This document shows, piece by piece, positions 34,414 through 44,955 of a stretch of 64,000 nt of DNA. Positions within the stretch are counted from its first letter, which is position 1; every line of letters begins with the position of its first letter. The position numbers and the translations under genes were made by a program. Origin of the DNA: Apoda limacodes (lineage: Eukaryota > Arthropoda > Insecta > Lepidoptera > Limacodidae); assembly GCA_946406115.1 (NCBI GenBank), contig OX291544.1, positions 10,478,001 through 10,542,000 of the forward strand, given 5' to 3'. The notes beneath the pieces were generated by a model, which saw only the letters and a list, made by a program, of their open reading frames with translations, did not search any database and was not told the origin of the DNA.

Positions 34414-35270
34414 GGGTGATCATTACTGGCACGGCCTGCTAAAGTTACACCCCGCAATGTTTACATCAGCGTCTAAAGTTTGCTGGGGTGGTAATTACAG
34501 AGCGTACAGTTTGCGTCGAATGTTTCTCGGTGTGTACATTCTTGGGGTGAACTTTGTATGGACTCCAAAATAATTTTAGAGTTATAAGTATAAATAAATA
34601 AACATCACGTGACTGATAGATAGTCATGTGATCGCAATGTTGCCGGCAGTCAAATGCGAAAAGTTCAAATCCGAAACAAAAATTAAGCAAAATTATAAAC
34701 TCTACTACTATTTTATTAAAATTAATTGTCATAAATAGTTTTGAAAAGATCAAGAAAAAAAGATTTCAGCTAGCTAATCAATATCTATTAATTCTAGTGG
34801 TTCCCTGCGGTTTCAACTGCATTATCATTACCACCTAACATAATTCGGAAATCGGTAATTCGTCTCGGAAGCGCACTGCAGTCATTCTTCACTTAGCAAT
34901 TGATGTTGTTTCATAGTTAATATGTACCTAGAAGGCGAAATACTGTAATTCGACTTAAACTGGGAGGTACTCATCTTTACCCGCCAATAACCCGCTGAAG
35001 TCTGATATTACCCGAATTCAGATAAAATACCCGCACTGGCAACATCGTTATTTTTTTTTTGTTTTTCATTCCTAACTACGGACAGGCTAAGGACTAAGAC
35101 CATGCTGCTGATTGCTGCCAATTTTCTGCAAATACACATAGAGAAAGTATAACAGAGTAGACAACAAAAAAATAACCCGAGAAAGAAGGACATCCAGTAT
35201 ACATGCTCCTTAGCCCACTCTAAACTTCGTCCATAATTTCCTTCGCTAAGAGCTAGAACCTACAATGGTA
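34414..35270. other. Intergenic
   Basis: Apart from the flank motifs of element E (to ~34560) and a short Lep1-like scrap near 34790-34825, I see no feature. ORFs at 34466-34753 and 35008-35193 lack motifs. Confidence 0.4.
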
Positions 35271-35279
35271 TACGAGCAC

Positions 35280-35880
35280 GTTAGAATAGCTTTCTCTCCC
35301 AACACTAGAACCGTGACACACTGGGATAAATTCGGGCAATTACTCGAAAACCCCAGCTCGGCACATTTAGATCGCGATCCCAACGCCACCTGAACGCCAC
35401 CGTTGGTGAGTGCTCAAGACAAGTGCCGGTTAGTGATTACCACCACCTAATCCTGCCTCAGCACATCAGATCACTAATGACTAAGCAGAACGCGGCCCGC
35501 CGCAGACGCGATCGCGCTCTCACTACCGAAAACAAAGCTCGTTTCAACGATTTACACCGCCGTGTGGGAACCGCTGAAGCTGAGCTTCGCGCCTAACGGT
35601 TCGGTGATCTGATGGAGAACATTTCTCCTTCTCATCAAGCTTATTGGCGCCTAGCCAGAGCTTCGAAATTAGACACCTTCAACTCTTTCCCTCCGTTAAC
35701 TCGACCCAAAATTATTCCCGCGTCCCGCTGATTGCCTTACATCTAGCCTCCAAGCCCAATATGCCTTAAGCACACAACCTTTCGATCCCGTTCACGTGCG
35801 GGAAATAGACGGTGAAGTGGAGTGTAGAACTTCTCTGTACCTGTACCAAGTACCTCTGCAGCAAGTACCATACATGCAAC
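35280..35880 (+). mobile_element. Jockey LINE fragment (second copy of the 20520-21080 segment)
   Basis: Aligns with the linker region between endonuclease and RT in the 20.1 kb copy: HWDKFGQLLENPSSAHLD, LPKTKLV, FAPNGSVI/SPSHQAYW-type blocks and SLQAQYALSTQPFDPVHVRE-DGEVE. Many frame breaks. It lacks the ~18 bp GTTGTGACACAACC-type segment of the other copy, so it is an independent insertion. Confidence 0.7.
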
Positions 35881-36358
35881 TTCTCTTGAGAAAAATTCTT
35901 TTACAAAAAAAAAATTACGTCATATTGGATCCGCCATTTTGAATTTTAAAAAACTGATAAAAAATTTGAAATCAGCACCCTCGAAAACCCTTTACTACCC
36001 CTCGATACATGAAATTATACATGAAATTTATGTTGCGTGCATAAAAAAGTCAGTTTTTTACGGATAAAAAACGAACCGCTGGACTGATTTATTTCAGACT
36101 CCTTTCAGATCTAAGTCATGATGTGGCGTATCGATTGATATGTCATCAGAACGATTCGGTGCAGTAGTTATTGAGGAATCGAAAGCCAAAATATGTCTAC
36201 ATACATACATACATACGTACAAACACACACACATACACACAGACATCGATCTAAAAATGATTGCAAATGATTCTCCAAGTCTTGAAACGTAAAGAAAACA
36301 CAAAATTTTCGATTTCGATTTTTGGACCTATTCCAATAACTTCTCAAGAGAAGTTAAT
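35879..36358. mobile_element. ~480 bp element with 15-bp terminal inverted repeats
   Basis: AACTTCTCTTGAGAA at 35880-35894 is mirrored by TTCTCAAGAGAAGTT near 36343-36357. The interior has CCGCTGGACTGATTTATTTC and a (ACAT)n microsatellite (~36197-36240), with no transposase. It lies immediately next to the Jockey fragment. Confidence 0.55.
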
Positions 36359-36379
36359 AATAAATTGCTTAGTAACAAA

Positions 36380-36880
36380 ATAGACTCAGTAAATATTGTA
36401 GACCAAAATTTAGACTTAAATGCCGAATTAAATTAATTTATCAAGAAATTCAAAACATTTCAAAACAAGTAGATAAGCTGTCAGAAAACGACTCTGACAA
36501 AGAATATTTAATTTTAGAAGAATCGTTAACAAAAAATTTAACTTGATGGAATCGATTGTGGTGGTATATAAAAAATAAGAAAAATTAGAAAACAAACTGT
36601 AACCTAGACACTGGCAGTTTTAGACAAGCTAGAAAATAAAAGAAAATTATATAAATTATCGAATTCAGATAGGCCTAGTATTCAACCTACACGTATAATT
36701 AAAGAAACCTTACCTCAAATTTGTTTAAGTAATTCTAATAAGCGTAATAAAACATTTTCAAACAATGAAGATAATATTTTTTCAAATAAAGAAGTAAAAA
36801 ATTCAGAACCTACATTTTATCAAACAACTAAAACAAATCAAAAATTAAAAAAACAACAAAATGCTTCTAAAAGTTTTTAA
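36380..36880 (+). mobile_element. Possible gag/5'-pol remnant of the adjacent Gypsy element
   Basis: An AT-rich region with a long open stretch at 36629-36880 whose translation is rich in Lys, Asn and Ser (starts DKLENKRKLYKLSNSDRPSI). Its place just ahead of pol and its composition suggest gag- or linker-derived sequence, but I recognise no motif. It ends in a stop at 36880. Confidence 0.35.
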
Positions 36881-36939
36881 ACTAAATACTATTTTAACTC
36901 TCATCTTAAAAAACAATACGCTACATTAAATATAAAACC

Positions 36940-38341
36940 GAATAATTCAATAAATAATATAAGTTCTAAAGATGAAGATTGTAATAAATCCCTTATTGCA
37001 AATTTGGAGCCTAGTCAAAAACACCAATTAGACTTAATGATTCAAAAATTTAAATCTATTTCGACGGAAGAAAAAGGCCTCGGCCGTACACATTTATTAA
37101 AATACACGATCGAAACAGAAGGGCCACCTATTAAACAGTATCCATATAGAGTCTCGCCAGAGAAACAAAAAATAATTAATAAAGAGATAGACAAACTAAT
37201 AGAAAACGACATCTTAGAAGAGTCATCTAGTCGTTGGGCAAATCCAGTAGTACTTGTAGCCAAGCCAGATGGCACAAATAGACTTTGTATAGATAGTAGA
37301 AAATTAAATAGTGTAACAAAAAAATGTTCTTATCCACTGCCAAGAATTGATATCATCTTGGACTCATTAAAAAATTCCCATCTCTGAAGAGTCAAAAGAG
37401 AAGACTGCAGTAGCAATTCAGGGTAGGGGACTAATGCACCATAAAGTTGTACCATTCGGGCTTTGCAATGCAGCTCAATGCATGCAAAAATTAGTAGATT
37501 TGCTGTTTGGATACGAATTCGAGGGTAAAATCTTTGCGTATATCGATGACATAATTATTGTATCTCCTACGTTCGAGGAACACTTTGAATTGTTAAATCA
37601 AGCATATCTAAAGTTAAAAGAAGCAAATCTTACCATTAATTTAAAGAAAAGTTAATTTTGCAGAAACAAACTAAAATTTTAGGCTATATAGAAGATTCCC
37701 AAGGCCTTCGAACTGATCAATCTAAAGTAGAAGCAGTAAATAAATTCCCAACTCCAAAATCGGTAAAAGATGTCAGAAAATTTTTAGGACTTGCTTCATA
37801 TTACAGGCGTTTTATTGAAAATTTCTCCACAATTGCTGCCCCACTTTCAAAATTAACAAGTACAAAAATAACAAACAATAAATTTATTTGGTCTTCAGAA
37901 GCAGAAATCGCGTTTCAAATATTAAAATATGCACTGACGACGGCTCCAGTTCTCATTGTGCCAAACTATAGCAAGCCCTTTGCAATACACTGTGATGCAT
38001 CCGCAGTAGGTATAGGTGCAGCCATAATTCAAACCGATAATAACGACATTGAACACCCTATAGCTTACTTCTCGCGAACCTTGTCAAAAACCGAACAAAA
38101 CTATAGTACTACAGAAAGGGAATTACTCGCGGTGGTCAATGCAGTAAAATATTTCAGACACTACATTGACGGTACTCACTTTACAATAATAACAGACCAT
38201 GCTAGTTTAAAATGGTCAACTAAGTTAGAAAACCCTTCCGGTCGCTTAGCCCGTTGGAGCACAATCCTGAACCGTTACACACCAATGACAAGAAATCTCA
38301 CCAAAATATTTATCTGCATAAAATCACTACAGCTGTCATAA
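36940..38341 (+). mobile_element. Ty3/Gypsy LTR retrotransposon, reverse transcriptase-RNase H remnant (dead)
   Basis: Pol order is conserved: [39 protein letters not shown] and [19 protein letters not shown] (37004-37370). The RT box YIDDIIIVS is at 37537-37563. The connection and RNase H follow: VRKFLGLASYYRRFIENFS, FAIHCDASAVGIGAAI, AYFSRTLSKTEQNYSTTERE and TIITDHASLKW. Breaks: a deletion near 37380 removes RT motif A with its catalytic Asp, a stop is at ~37652 and a frameshift near 37668. There is no integrase or LTR. The body is distinctly AT-rich. Confidence 0.85.
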
Positions 38342-39796
38342 ATGCATCTTGGGCCCCTAGATTTACTACACCGAACCCCGGGTTAGTTTATCCTATGCCC
38401 GGTGGTTAACATGAGCTAGAGACCATATATTTTTATTAAGTACGTTTATGAATTGCTTTGGAACAAATAAAAACTTAGCGACATTTGTCGCACTAGTCTG
38501 GTTTGCCATCAATGTACAATGAATTTACGATTCCTTCTTTTATTTCTCCTAGTTTTGTGTGTACTTAAATTAATTTAAAAACAAACCTACCCTATCCAGG
38601 TATCGATATCGAAAACATGTGAAGTACAACGTTTGTAACACTATCTGACGGTTGATGCTACATAAACCCTAACTTTGTGGTGGCTCGGGGCAGAACTTAT
38701 GCAACCGCTGAGTCAGAGAATAATTAATATATCAGTGTCGCACATGAAGCTTGTAAAATGTCACTGGAGAGCGCAGGGGAGACAATAATGTACATCCAAA
38801 GTAATACACAGCCAGATATTGTACAGGCAAATAATGTACACACCGTACCGTAATAATCCAGTATGAATATTTTTTGAGGCTCAATTTTTTGACCTTGATA
38901 TCGCTTCGAGTGCATTGATAGGGTGACCATGAGAAATTACGATAGTGATATTTTTTTCACGTTTTTTTAAAACTTAAGTAGGTATATCATCATCATCATA
39001 AAGTCTGTCTAACGAAACCTGATAGTGAGAAAGAACGACAAATTTAAAAAGCCTAGAGCTGTTAACACTGAGCTTAGTTGGAAAAAACGATCTTGATACA
39101 ATTTTTTTTACGTATATGAAAGCTTTTTTTACGTATATGAGCGTGAGAGAAAACAATTAAAAAAAACTAGAGCTGTTAACACTAAGCTTTGTTGGCAAAA
39201 TACCGGCCAAGTGCAAGTCGCACTCAAACACCGATGTTTCCCTTATTTGTCAATGCCAAATTTCATGATTCTAGGTCTATGATGGGCCCTATCGGTTTTG
39301 ATTCCCCTGCGAAATGTGAGAAAATAAGCGCACATTATTCAACCACAAACGCTGCGCGGAAAAAATCCGCCGCTTTTTTTTGTAAAATATTTTATGAACA
39401 AAATAAGTTTAGGCTTTTTTCACTCCCATGTCTGATAAAAAAACGTATAAAACGCGTGTGCATTGGTCAATACACTCAAGGCTGGATTGTAGCTAGAGCC
39501 AAAGGCAAGGGCGTAATGTGCGCCGAGAGTGTAATTAATTACCCATGCCTAACATAGCACAGTTGAATCATAATGTACTATTTCTTACCACTTTTGGTCG
39601 ATGTGCCAGCAGAGTTACCAGGAGACCACGGTTGATCAGATTAAAATAAAGTGTTATACTTTTTGAACTTGCAAAAGTCTAGCCTTAATTAAGTAATTGA
39701 CGAAAAACAACTATTTAGAACATAAAGTAGCTTTTTTAATAATTTTTTTAAACAATTTAAGGTCTTAAATTAAAAAAGAATCAAGTAAGTCAAGTA
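38342..39796. other. Intergenic with local duplications
   Basis: A block near 39045-39082 (CTAGAGCTGTTAACACTGAGC) recurs at 39165-39203. Between them TTTTTTACGTATATGA is itself repeated (39104 and 39124). A family-D start (GGCCAAGTGCAAGTCGCACTC) is at 39206-39226. The ORF at 39189-39557 is not a recognisable protein. Confidence 0.4.
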
Positions 39797-40965
39797 TGAT
39801 AATCAAAATCGGATTCCGAAAATTCAATGGTATCTAATGAGGTACCAGAATCATTACCAATATTTATGATGAATTTTTAATTCGAAAAAAAAAGTTCTAA
39901 TTCATCTTCTAATAGCCTGTCTTTTCTTTTATAATAATCTTCAATATGTATAACATGGTATGTACATTTTTTCCATTCTTCTGCAGTAACTATAGAAAAA
40001 GCTTCTGCGATAAGTTTTTCCATCTTTCCTGCTAGCACCCCTATATTTTTGCCGGCAACCCTGCGCTTAGCCAAACTCCATATCATTTCTATGGCATTTA
40101 AGTTGCAATGATAAGGGGGCAGCTTTAACACTTCATGGCCATGTTGTTTTAGTAGTTCTTCGGCTTCATAAAGAGGCGCAGTTTTATAGTCACGAACTAA
40201 GCACAAGAGTTCTACTTTTGTGTTGACTTCCTCAAAAAAAATTCCATTTTGTCTTAGCCAGTCTCTAATTTCCTCTTTTCTCTTTTGTGAACAGGGTGGC
40301 TTATTATTTTGTTTGACATGGGAATTTACATTATCCATTACAACCACACTATTTTTTGGCAAATTTGGTATGAGCTTCTCCTTCAGCCATATCATAAAAT
40401 TGGAGGAATTCATATCATGATGATAGTCAGCCAGCTTAGATTTTGTACTAAAAATCAAAAACGCATTTGCTATAAATCCTTGTTCAGAGCCTGCGTGAAT
40501 AATTATGTACCTTTTTCCCATTGAAATTTTATCAGTAATACCACTGGTTGAAGGCCCTTGCCATGATTTTTTCAACTTATAATTTTGGTGCACATATGTC
40601 TCATCTAAAAACACAATAAGTTTTTCCTCTCTTCTCTTCTGAGTAATGGTTCGCAAGTATTTATGTCTCCATGCTGCTATCTCAAACCGTTCAATTAGAA
40701 CTGATCGTTCATTTGGATTTTTTTTAAACTCAAATCCATTATCTATGAGTGATTTTCTAAGGGTCTCGATACAACCAGTAAAACCTATTGATTCACGGAG
40801 TTCTGCCACCAGTTTTCTTAAAGTATTAACTTGTTTCTTAACAAGATAAAACTCATTTATTATGTTTTGTATAGCATTTATATCAAAACTGTCTAAATTA
40901 GAAACCGTAGGTTTGTGAGGTCGTTTTTTCCCAGGGGTATTCCATTCTCCACTTAGTTTTGCCTT
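39797..40965 (-). mobile_element. IS630/Tc1-mariner-type transposase, Sailor-like (DD82E), frameshifted
   Basis: The open frame is 40809-39877 (310 codons from the first Met) and extends upstream without a Met to ~40962 (AKLSGEWNTPGKKRPHKPT). The DDE-type catalytic residues are D in LIVFLDETYVHQNY, D in SVVVMDNVNSH and E in NLNAIEMIWSLAKR. I count 81 residues between the second D and the E, far more than the 34-41 of Tc1/mariner. From memory this fits the Sailor (DD82E) group. A helix-turn-helix-like lead-in (GVSLATLWRIKKEGK) sits in another frame just upstream. An acidic tail (NDSGTSLDTIEFSESDFD) lies in another frame after the stop. So at least two indels have broken the gene. No terminal inverted repeats were found by eye. 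Confidence 0.75.
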
Positions 40966-41144
40966 CTTTCTTTATTCTCCATAAAGTAGCCAAACTAACA
41001 CCTGTAGAAAAAATAATACAAATTATTGATTTGATACAAGAGAATCCTTTAAAAACATGAAACTAAAGATAACACATAATTATGTGTTTACAAAATGGAG
41101 CAACAAAGAATGACATCAAGTAAATAGTCAATTTAAAAAAAAAT

Positions 41145-41345
41145 CACGAACCTCAGTCATAGAAGAAATTTTAGGCAAGTATTGACATTCTGCGTGGATC
41201 ACTTCAGACTCTTCAAGCCCTTGAAGCTCTTCAGCAGATTGTTTGATTGCCTCCAGACTATTAGAAAACAATATTATTAATAAATCAGCAGTAACTGTAA
41301 GATATTTTTACCTAAGTGCTCTCTTTTCTACAAAGTCCATTGAAA
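41145..41345 (-). other. Exon-like segments upstream of the Sailor-like transposase
   Basis: On the minus strand an ATG at 41340 reads MDFVEKRALR to a GTAAAA donor. After an ..AATAG acceptor near 41258, a further open stretch reads LEAIKQSAEELQGLEESEVI and on to a GTTCGT donor near 41150. The phases across to the transposase N-terminus do not join cleanly in my reading. It may be an N-terminal part of the transposase gene or chance. Confidence 0.3.
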
Positions 41346-42515
41346 TATTACATGAGCTTTGCATTTGTTAGAGGACGCAATTTTATTTTTGGAACATGTG
41401 TGGGGGGTCAATAGAAGCTTAACCTCAAGTTTGAGGGATCGCCAACCTTGTCATCCGGCCGCCATCTTGAAAAAAGGGGTGAAAACAAATTTGTAAAGAC
41501 AATAATTTGTAGCAAATTGTTTTGCCTACAAATATGTTTATATAACCTTTGCCCTAAATTAAAAATTAAAGAAGTTATAAGCAAAAAAGTGAGATTTCTT
41601 TTTAAAAAAAAATCTTTTTTTGCTCCATAACTTTTTTTCTATACATTTTACAAACAAATTACCTCAGACAAATCTTGTAGATGATCTTTTGAGGAAAATT
41701 TTTCTCTGTATTTTTTTTAATTTCATTAATTTAAAACGCTGTTACAGCACTCCAAAGTTGACCGGGTTCGTCAATGCTCAAGACAATCCGGTCAAAACGA
41801 AATATTTAACTTATTTTTGATTTTTTTTTTATTGTAAATATATTCTTAAAATTTTTTTGTTAAATTCGTACAACTTTACTTATTTATTCCTAACTCTTTT
41901 CCCCGCTACCTATGAGGTAGAGTCAAAAAAAAAACATTTAGTGTTTGGAAATTTCAAGTTTGATGTGAAGAATATTCAAGTACCAATTTTTCGTAAATAG
42001 GACCTTTAGATTTTAATGAGTTTTCTTTAATTTTTTTGTCATTTATCAATATCATTTATAAAAATATTTGCTATCTATATCTAAAGTTAAAAAAATTATT
42101 TGCTGTCAGTTGCCAAATTTGCTAAATTTGCGAAAATATGCAAGCTAAAACAACAGGCCCTATATAGGACAGACTTTTAGGTAAGGAATCGAATCGAAAA
42201 TAAGCAATCTTATAATAAATGAATGTAGATCGATGGACGATACTTTTTTTTGTTTTGGGTTAATAATCAAGTTTCATTATCTGGGTGTAAATATTAAAAA
42301 TTTGTTTTTTATACAAATTTATAATTTAGTGGTTTTTCTAGTGGTTTCATATAATACGTTAAAAAATCTGTTGGTTTTCTGGTGGTTTCAGGACCTGCAT
42401 CTAGTGGGCTTGCAAAATGTTTGCTGGCAGCACTGATCTCCTGTGATCTGTATTTAATTGTGTATCTTCAAATTAAATCATAATTTTTTTTAATATAGAT
42501 CTAAATAAAATAAAT
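41346..42515. other. Intergenic region upstream of JMJD5
   Basis: AT-rich with long T-runs. It should contain the JMJD5 promoter and 5' UTR, but no core promoter motif is compelling. ORFs at 41448-41820 and 42233-42436 have no motif. Confidence 0.4.
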
Positions 42516-42560
42516 ATGCGATGGAAGACTTGCAAAATGATCAGTTCAAAAAGATACTAG
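42516..42560 (+). promoter_or_regulatory. Upstream ORF overlapping the JMJD5 start
   Basis: ATG at 42516 lies 5 nt before the JMJD5 ATG in a different frame and runs 14 codons to TAG at 42558-42560. If the transcript includes it, scanning ribosomes would meet this ATG first. Confidence 0.4.
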
Positions 42561-43723
42561 AACTTCAAGCTAAAATAAATTTAAATGAAATTACTGAACT
42601 CGAAATGTGTCCTAAATCAGTATTAAAAAAATGTATGGAGGATATAAATACAATTGATCCTGCTTTTGTTATTAAAATTCAGGCTATAATTGACTATATG
42701 TATGAACAGGTTAACATTGGAAACTGGAAGGAGGTGAAGCCGTACATCAGAAAAACTATTACAATAGCATCTTATTTAAGATTAATAGCGCACTTAAAGT
42801 GCAATAAATTATCAGATAATATATTGAATGAGTCATTTAAAATTATTGATTTCGGCATACTTTTTGGATGTCCTATAGATGGTGATCCAAAACTACTACA
42901 GAATTGTGCGAAAATACTTTATTCTTCCCAGTCAACAGCACAAACTATTGCCGATACCAACACCTTTAGTTTAAAACCTGAAGATGTGCATGAAAGGTCT
43001 AAAAGTTATAATTGTAGTCCAATCAGTTTTATAGCTCATCCAAGTATGGAGCATTTTTACAAAAACTGCATTTTGACAGATACACCTGTTATACTTAATG
43101 ATTGCATAAATCATTGGCCTGCATTAGAAAAATGGAAAGATGCAAATTATTTCCTAAAAACAGCTGGATTGAGAACAGTTTCTATTGAACTAGGTAGCAG
43201 CTATACTGATACCAATTGGACGCAAAAGTTAATGACAATAGAAGATTTCATTAAACAGCATTTATTTCAAAATGAGGGCCCCACAGGCTACTTGGCTCAG
43301 TATCAATTATTCGAACACATACCTGAGCTACGAGAAGACATTATTGAACCAGAATATTGTTGTTTCTCAGAAAATGATGACCCTGTTGAAATAATGGCAT
43401 GGTATGGACCTAAAGGAACAATATCTCCTTTACATCATGACCCTAAAAGAAACTTACTTGCCCAAGTAATTGGCCAGAAACAGATATTTTTATTTTCTCC
43501 TAAAGATTCAAGTTATTTACACCCACATGAACATGAACTACTAGACAATACATCAAAAATAGATCCAAGAAAGCCAGATTTAGAAAAGTACCCTGAGTTT
43601 AAGAATGCAAAGGCTTACTATTGTGTGTTATCCCCAGGACAGATGTTGTATATACCGCCAAAATGGTGGCATTATGTTGAATCCCTTTCAATTAGTTTTT
43701 CAGTTAGCTTTTGGTGGGATTGA
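42521..43723 (+). CDS. JMJD5: JmjC-domain oxygenase JMJD5/KDM8 (arginyl hydroxylase family), intact single-exon ORF
   Basis: Fe(II)- and 2-oxoglutarate-dependent oxygenase. The family is described as a nuclear/cytosolic arginyl C3-hydroxylase and putative histone-tail enzyme. The 400-residue length matches animal JMJD5 (human 416). Residues ~1-160 form the helical N-terminal region. The JmjC domain begins near ISFIAHPSMEHFYKN. The iron-binding facial triad is visible as H305-x-D307 in SPLHHDPKRN and H384 in PPKWWHYVES. The C-terminus SISFSVSFWWD is typical. The start at 42521 gives the expected N-terminus. There are no introns, unlike the vertebrate gene; I see neither a poly(A) remnant nor flanking duplication that would mark it as a retrocopy. 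It is convergent with IVD. A JmjC relative such as HIF1AN is less likely given the EHIPELREDI and PEYCCFSE blocks. Confidence 0.9.
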   Translation: MEDLQNDQFKKILELQAKINLNEITELEMCPKSVLKKCMEDINTIDPAFVIKIQAIIDYMYEQVNIGNWKEVKPYIRKTITIASYLRLIAHLKCNKLSDNILNESFKIIDFGILFGCPIDGDPKLLQNCAKILYSSQSTAQTIADTNTFSLKPEDVHERSKSYNCSPISFIAHPSMEHFYKNCILTDTPVILNDCINHWPALEKWKDANYFLKTAGLRTVSIELGSSYTDTNWTQKLMTIEDFIKQHLFQNEGPTGYLAQYQLFEHIPELREDIIEPEYCCFSENDDPVEIMAWYGPKGTISPLHHDPKRNLLAQVIGQKQIFLFSPKDSSYLHPHEHELLDNTSKIDPRKPDLEKYPEFKNAKAYYCVLSPGQMLYIPPKWWHYVESLSISFSVSFWWD

Positions 43724-43911
43724 ATGTTATTAATCAAGGGTACTCTGGTCTTTTATTGATATGATGTTTGCAATTATGTACAATCAGCGGTACATGCTCA
43801 TCATCATTCTCCGCCCACCTCTCTGCCCCCTGCCGAAGGGCGATAATCAAGTGATTATGCCTAAGTCTGATGTAGCCTGTGATTGTATATTATTCTTTGG
43901 ATGATATTCTT

Positions 43912-43917
43912 AATAAA
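43912..43917 (+). terminator. JMJD5 polyadenylation signal
   Basis: AATAAA 189 nt after the JMJD5 stop codon, the first canonical hexamer downstream. Confidence 0.55.
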
Positions 43918-44440
43918 AAGAAATGTATAAAGAACTATCAGTTGATAAAATACATGGATAGATAATGCTTGTTTATTTTCATTTATAGATTAGCAGATCT
44001 GTAAAATCATATTGCATGTAGATGTACACAGTGTATTAGATAGATAATGATATCTATTAGATAGATAGGTACTCCAGTTTATATGTGTATACACAAAAAA
44101 TATTCTGGCACAACTACAATTAGAACTTCACTATTTTTTTTGTCATAACAAACATAAAGATGCTTTTGACCATGGGGGTGTTTTCAGAGATATGCGTGTT
44201 TTATCAAGTGTAAGGTCACGCAGATTTGGGGCGGTTCTCTCAGATTAGTATGAAAAAAAGAGTCATGTGATAAAGAGACTTTGAGATAAAGAGAGACAAT
44301 ATTTAAGAACTGTGCCAAATTTTAGGTTTTAACTCTAAACAATTAGTAAGATAATCAACTAACAGATGAAGTCAATTCCATAAGCCATAAACCAATAAAA
44401 AACAGGGATTTGTAATATATTTCCTTGAATCGATTAATTG
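43918..44440. other. Intergenic between JMJD5 and the retroposon
   Basis: AT-rich. A small GATA-type repeat occurs at 44036-44072. No gene. Confidence 0.4.
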
Positions 44441-44918
44441 TGCAATCCACAACTTATAATCCCCTGGATAATGAACGACCTCGGCACGGTCGTAAAACCA
44501 TTGTTAGGCGGCCTCAGCACGTACTAACGGCCCTAGATGATGATCTAGTTACCCTGATAGCGAGATTAGTCTCAACGACCTCCCCTAATAGGGCCTCCCC
44601 ACAAACACGACGCCGACGTCCCCCGGTTCGACGCGCTCGGAAGGATACACGAGGTATCAAAGATACACTCAATCGCACCCGCGAACTCCCCTCCTGGCGC
44701 TGACTCACCTTCGGGTTCGAGACTCACGCCGGTCGAAGGGACGCCTCTGAGAGCGACAACCCAAGCCGAGGCTCCCCCGCGGGGAAACCTTGAGCGTTGT
44801 GAGCTCTATGGGCAAAGGCTCCTTCAGAGTCTCGCCCCAAAAAGCCCGGTGAAGCAGTAATGGCTGCAACAGCCAACTGCATTGTCAGATGAGAAAAAAA
44901 AAAATTAAAAAAAAAAAA
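44441..44918 (+). mobile_element. Poly(A)-tailed retroposon copy 2
   Basis: Full-length partner of the copy at 1429-1921: same 5' start GCAATCCACAAC, same GC-rich body, same 3' block GGCTGCAACAGCCAA. It ends in a broken A-run at ~44892-44918. It lies between the convergent JMJD5 and IVD genes. Its A-tail sits 10-40 nt past the IVD poly(A) signal on the opposite strand. Open frames on both strands here (44425-44708) are composition artefacts. Confidence 0.7.
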
Positions 44919-44927
44919 TTATTATTC

Positions 44928-44933
44928 TTTATT
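44928..44933 (-). terminator. IVD polyadenylation signal
   Basis: AATAAA on the minus strand, 23 nt after the IVD stop. The T/U-rich sequence that follows in the transcript direction is the antisense of the adjacent retroposon's A-tail. Confidence 0.6.
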
Positions 44934-44955
44934 ATGTGTAAAAATATTATTGTCA

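Noticed and set aside
36197..36240. Possible CRISPR-like or regulatory short repeats
   Set aside because: Simple (ACAT)n/(ACAC)n microsatellite inside a TIR element; no spacer-repeat structure anywhere in the window.
39189..39557. 122-codon plus-strand ORF
   Set aside because: It begins inside a family-D repeat end and has no recognisable domain; probably chance plus repeat sequence.
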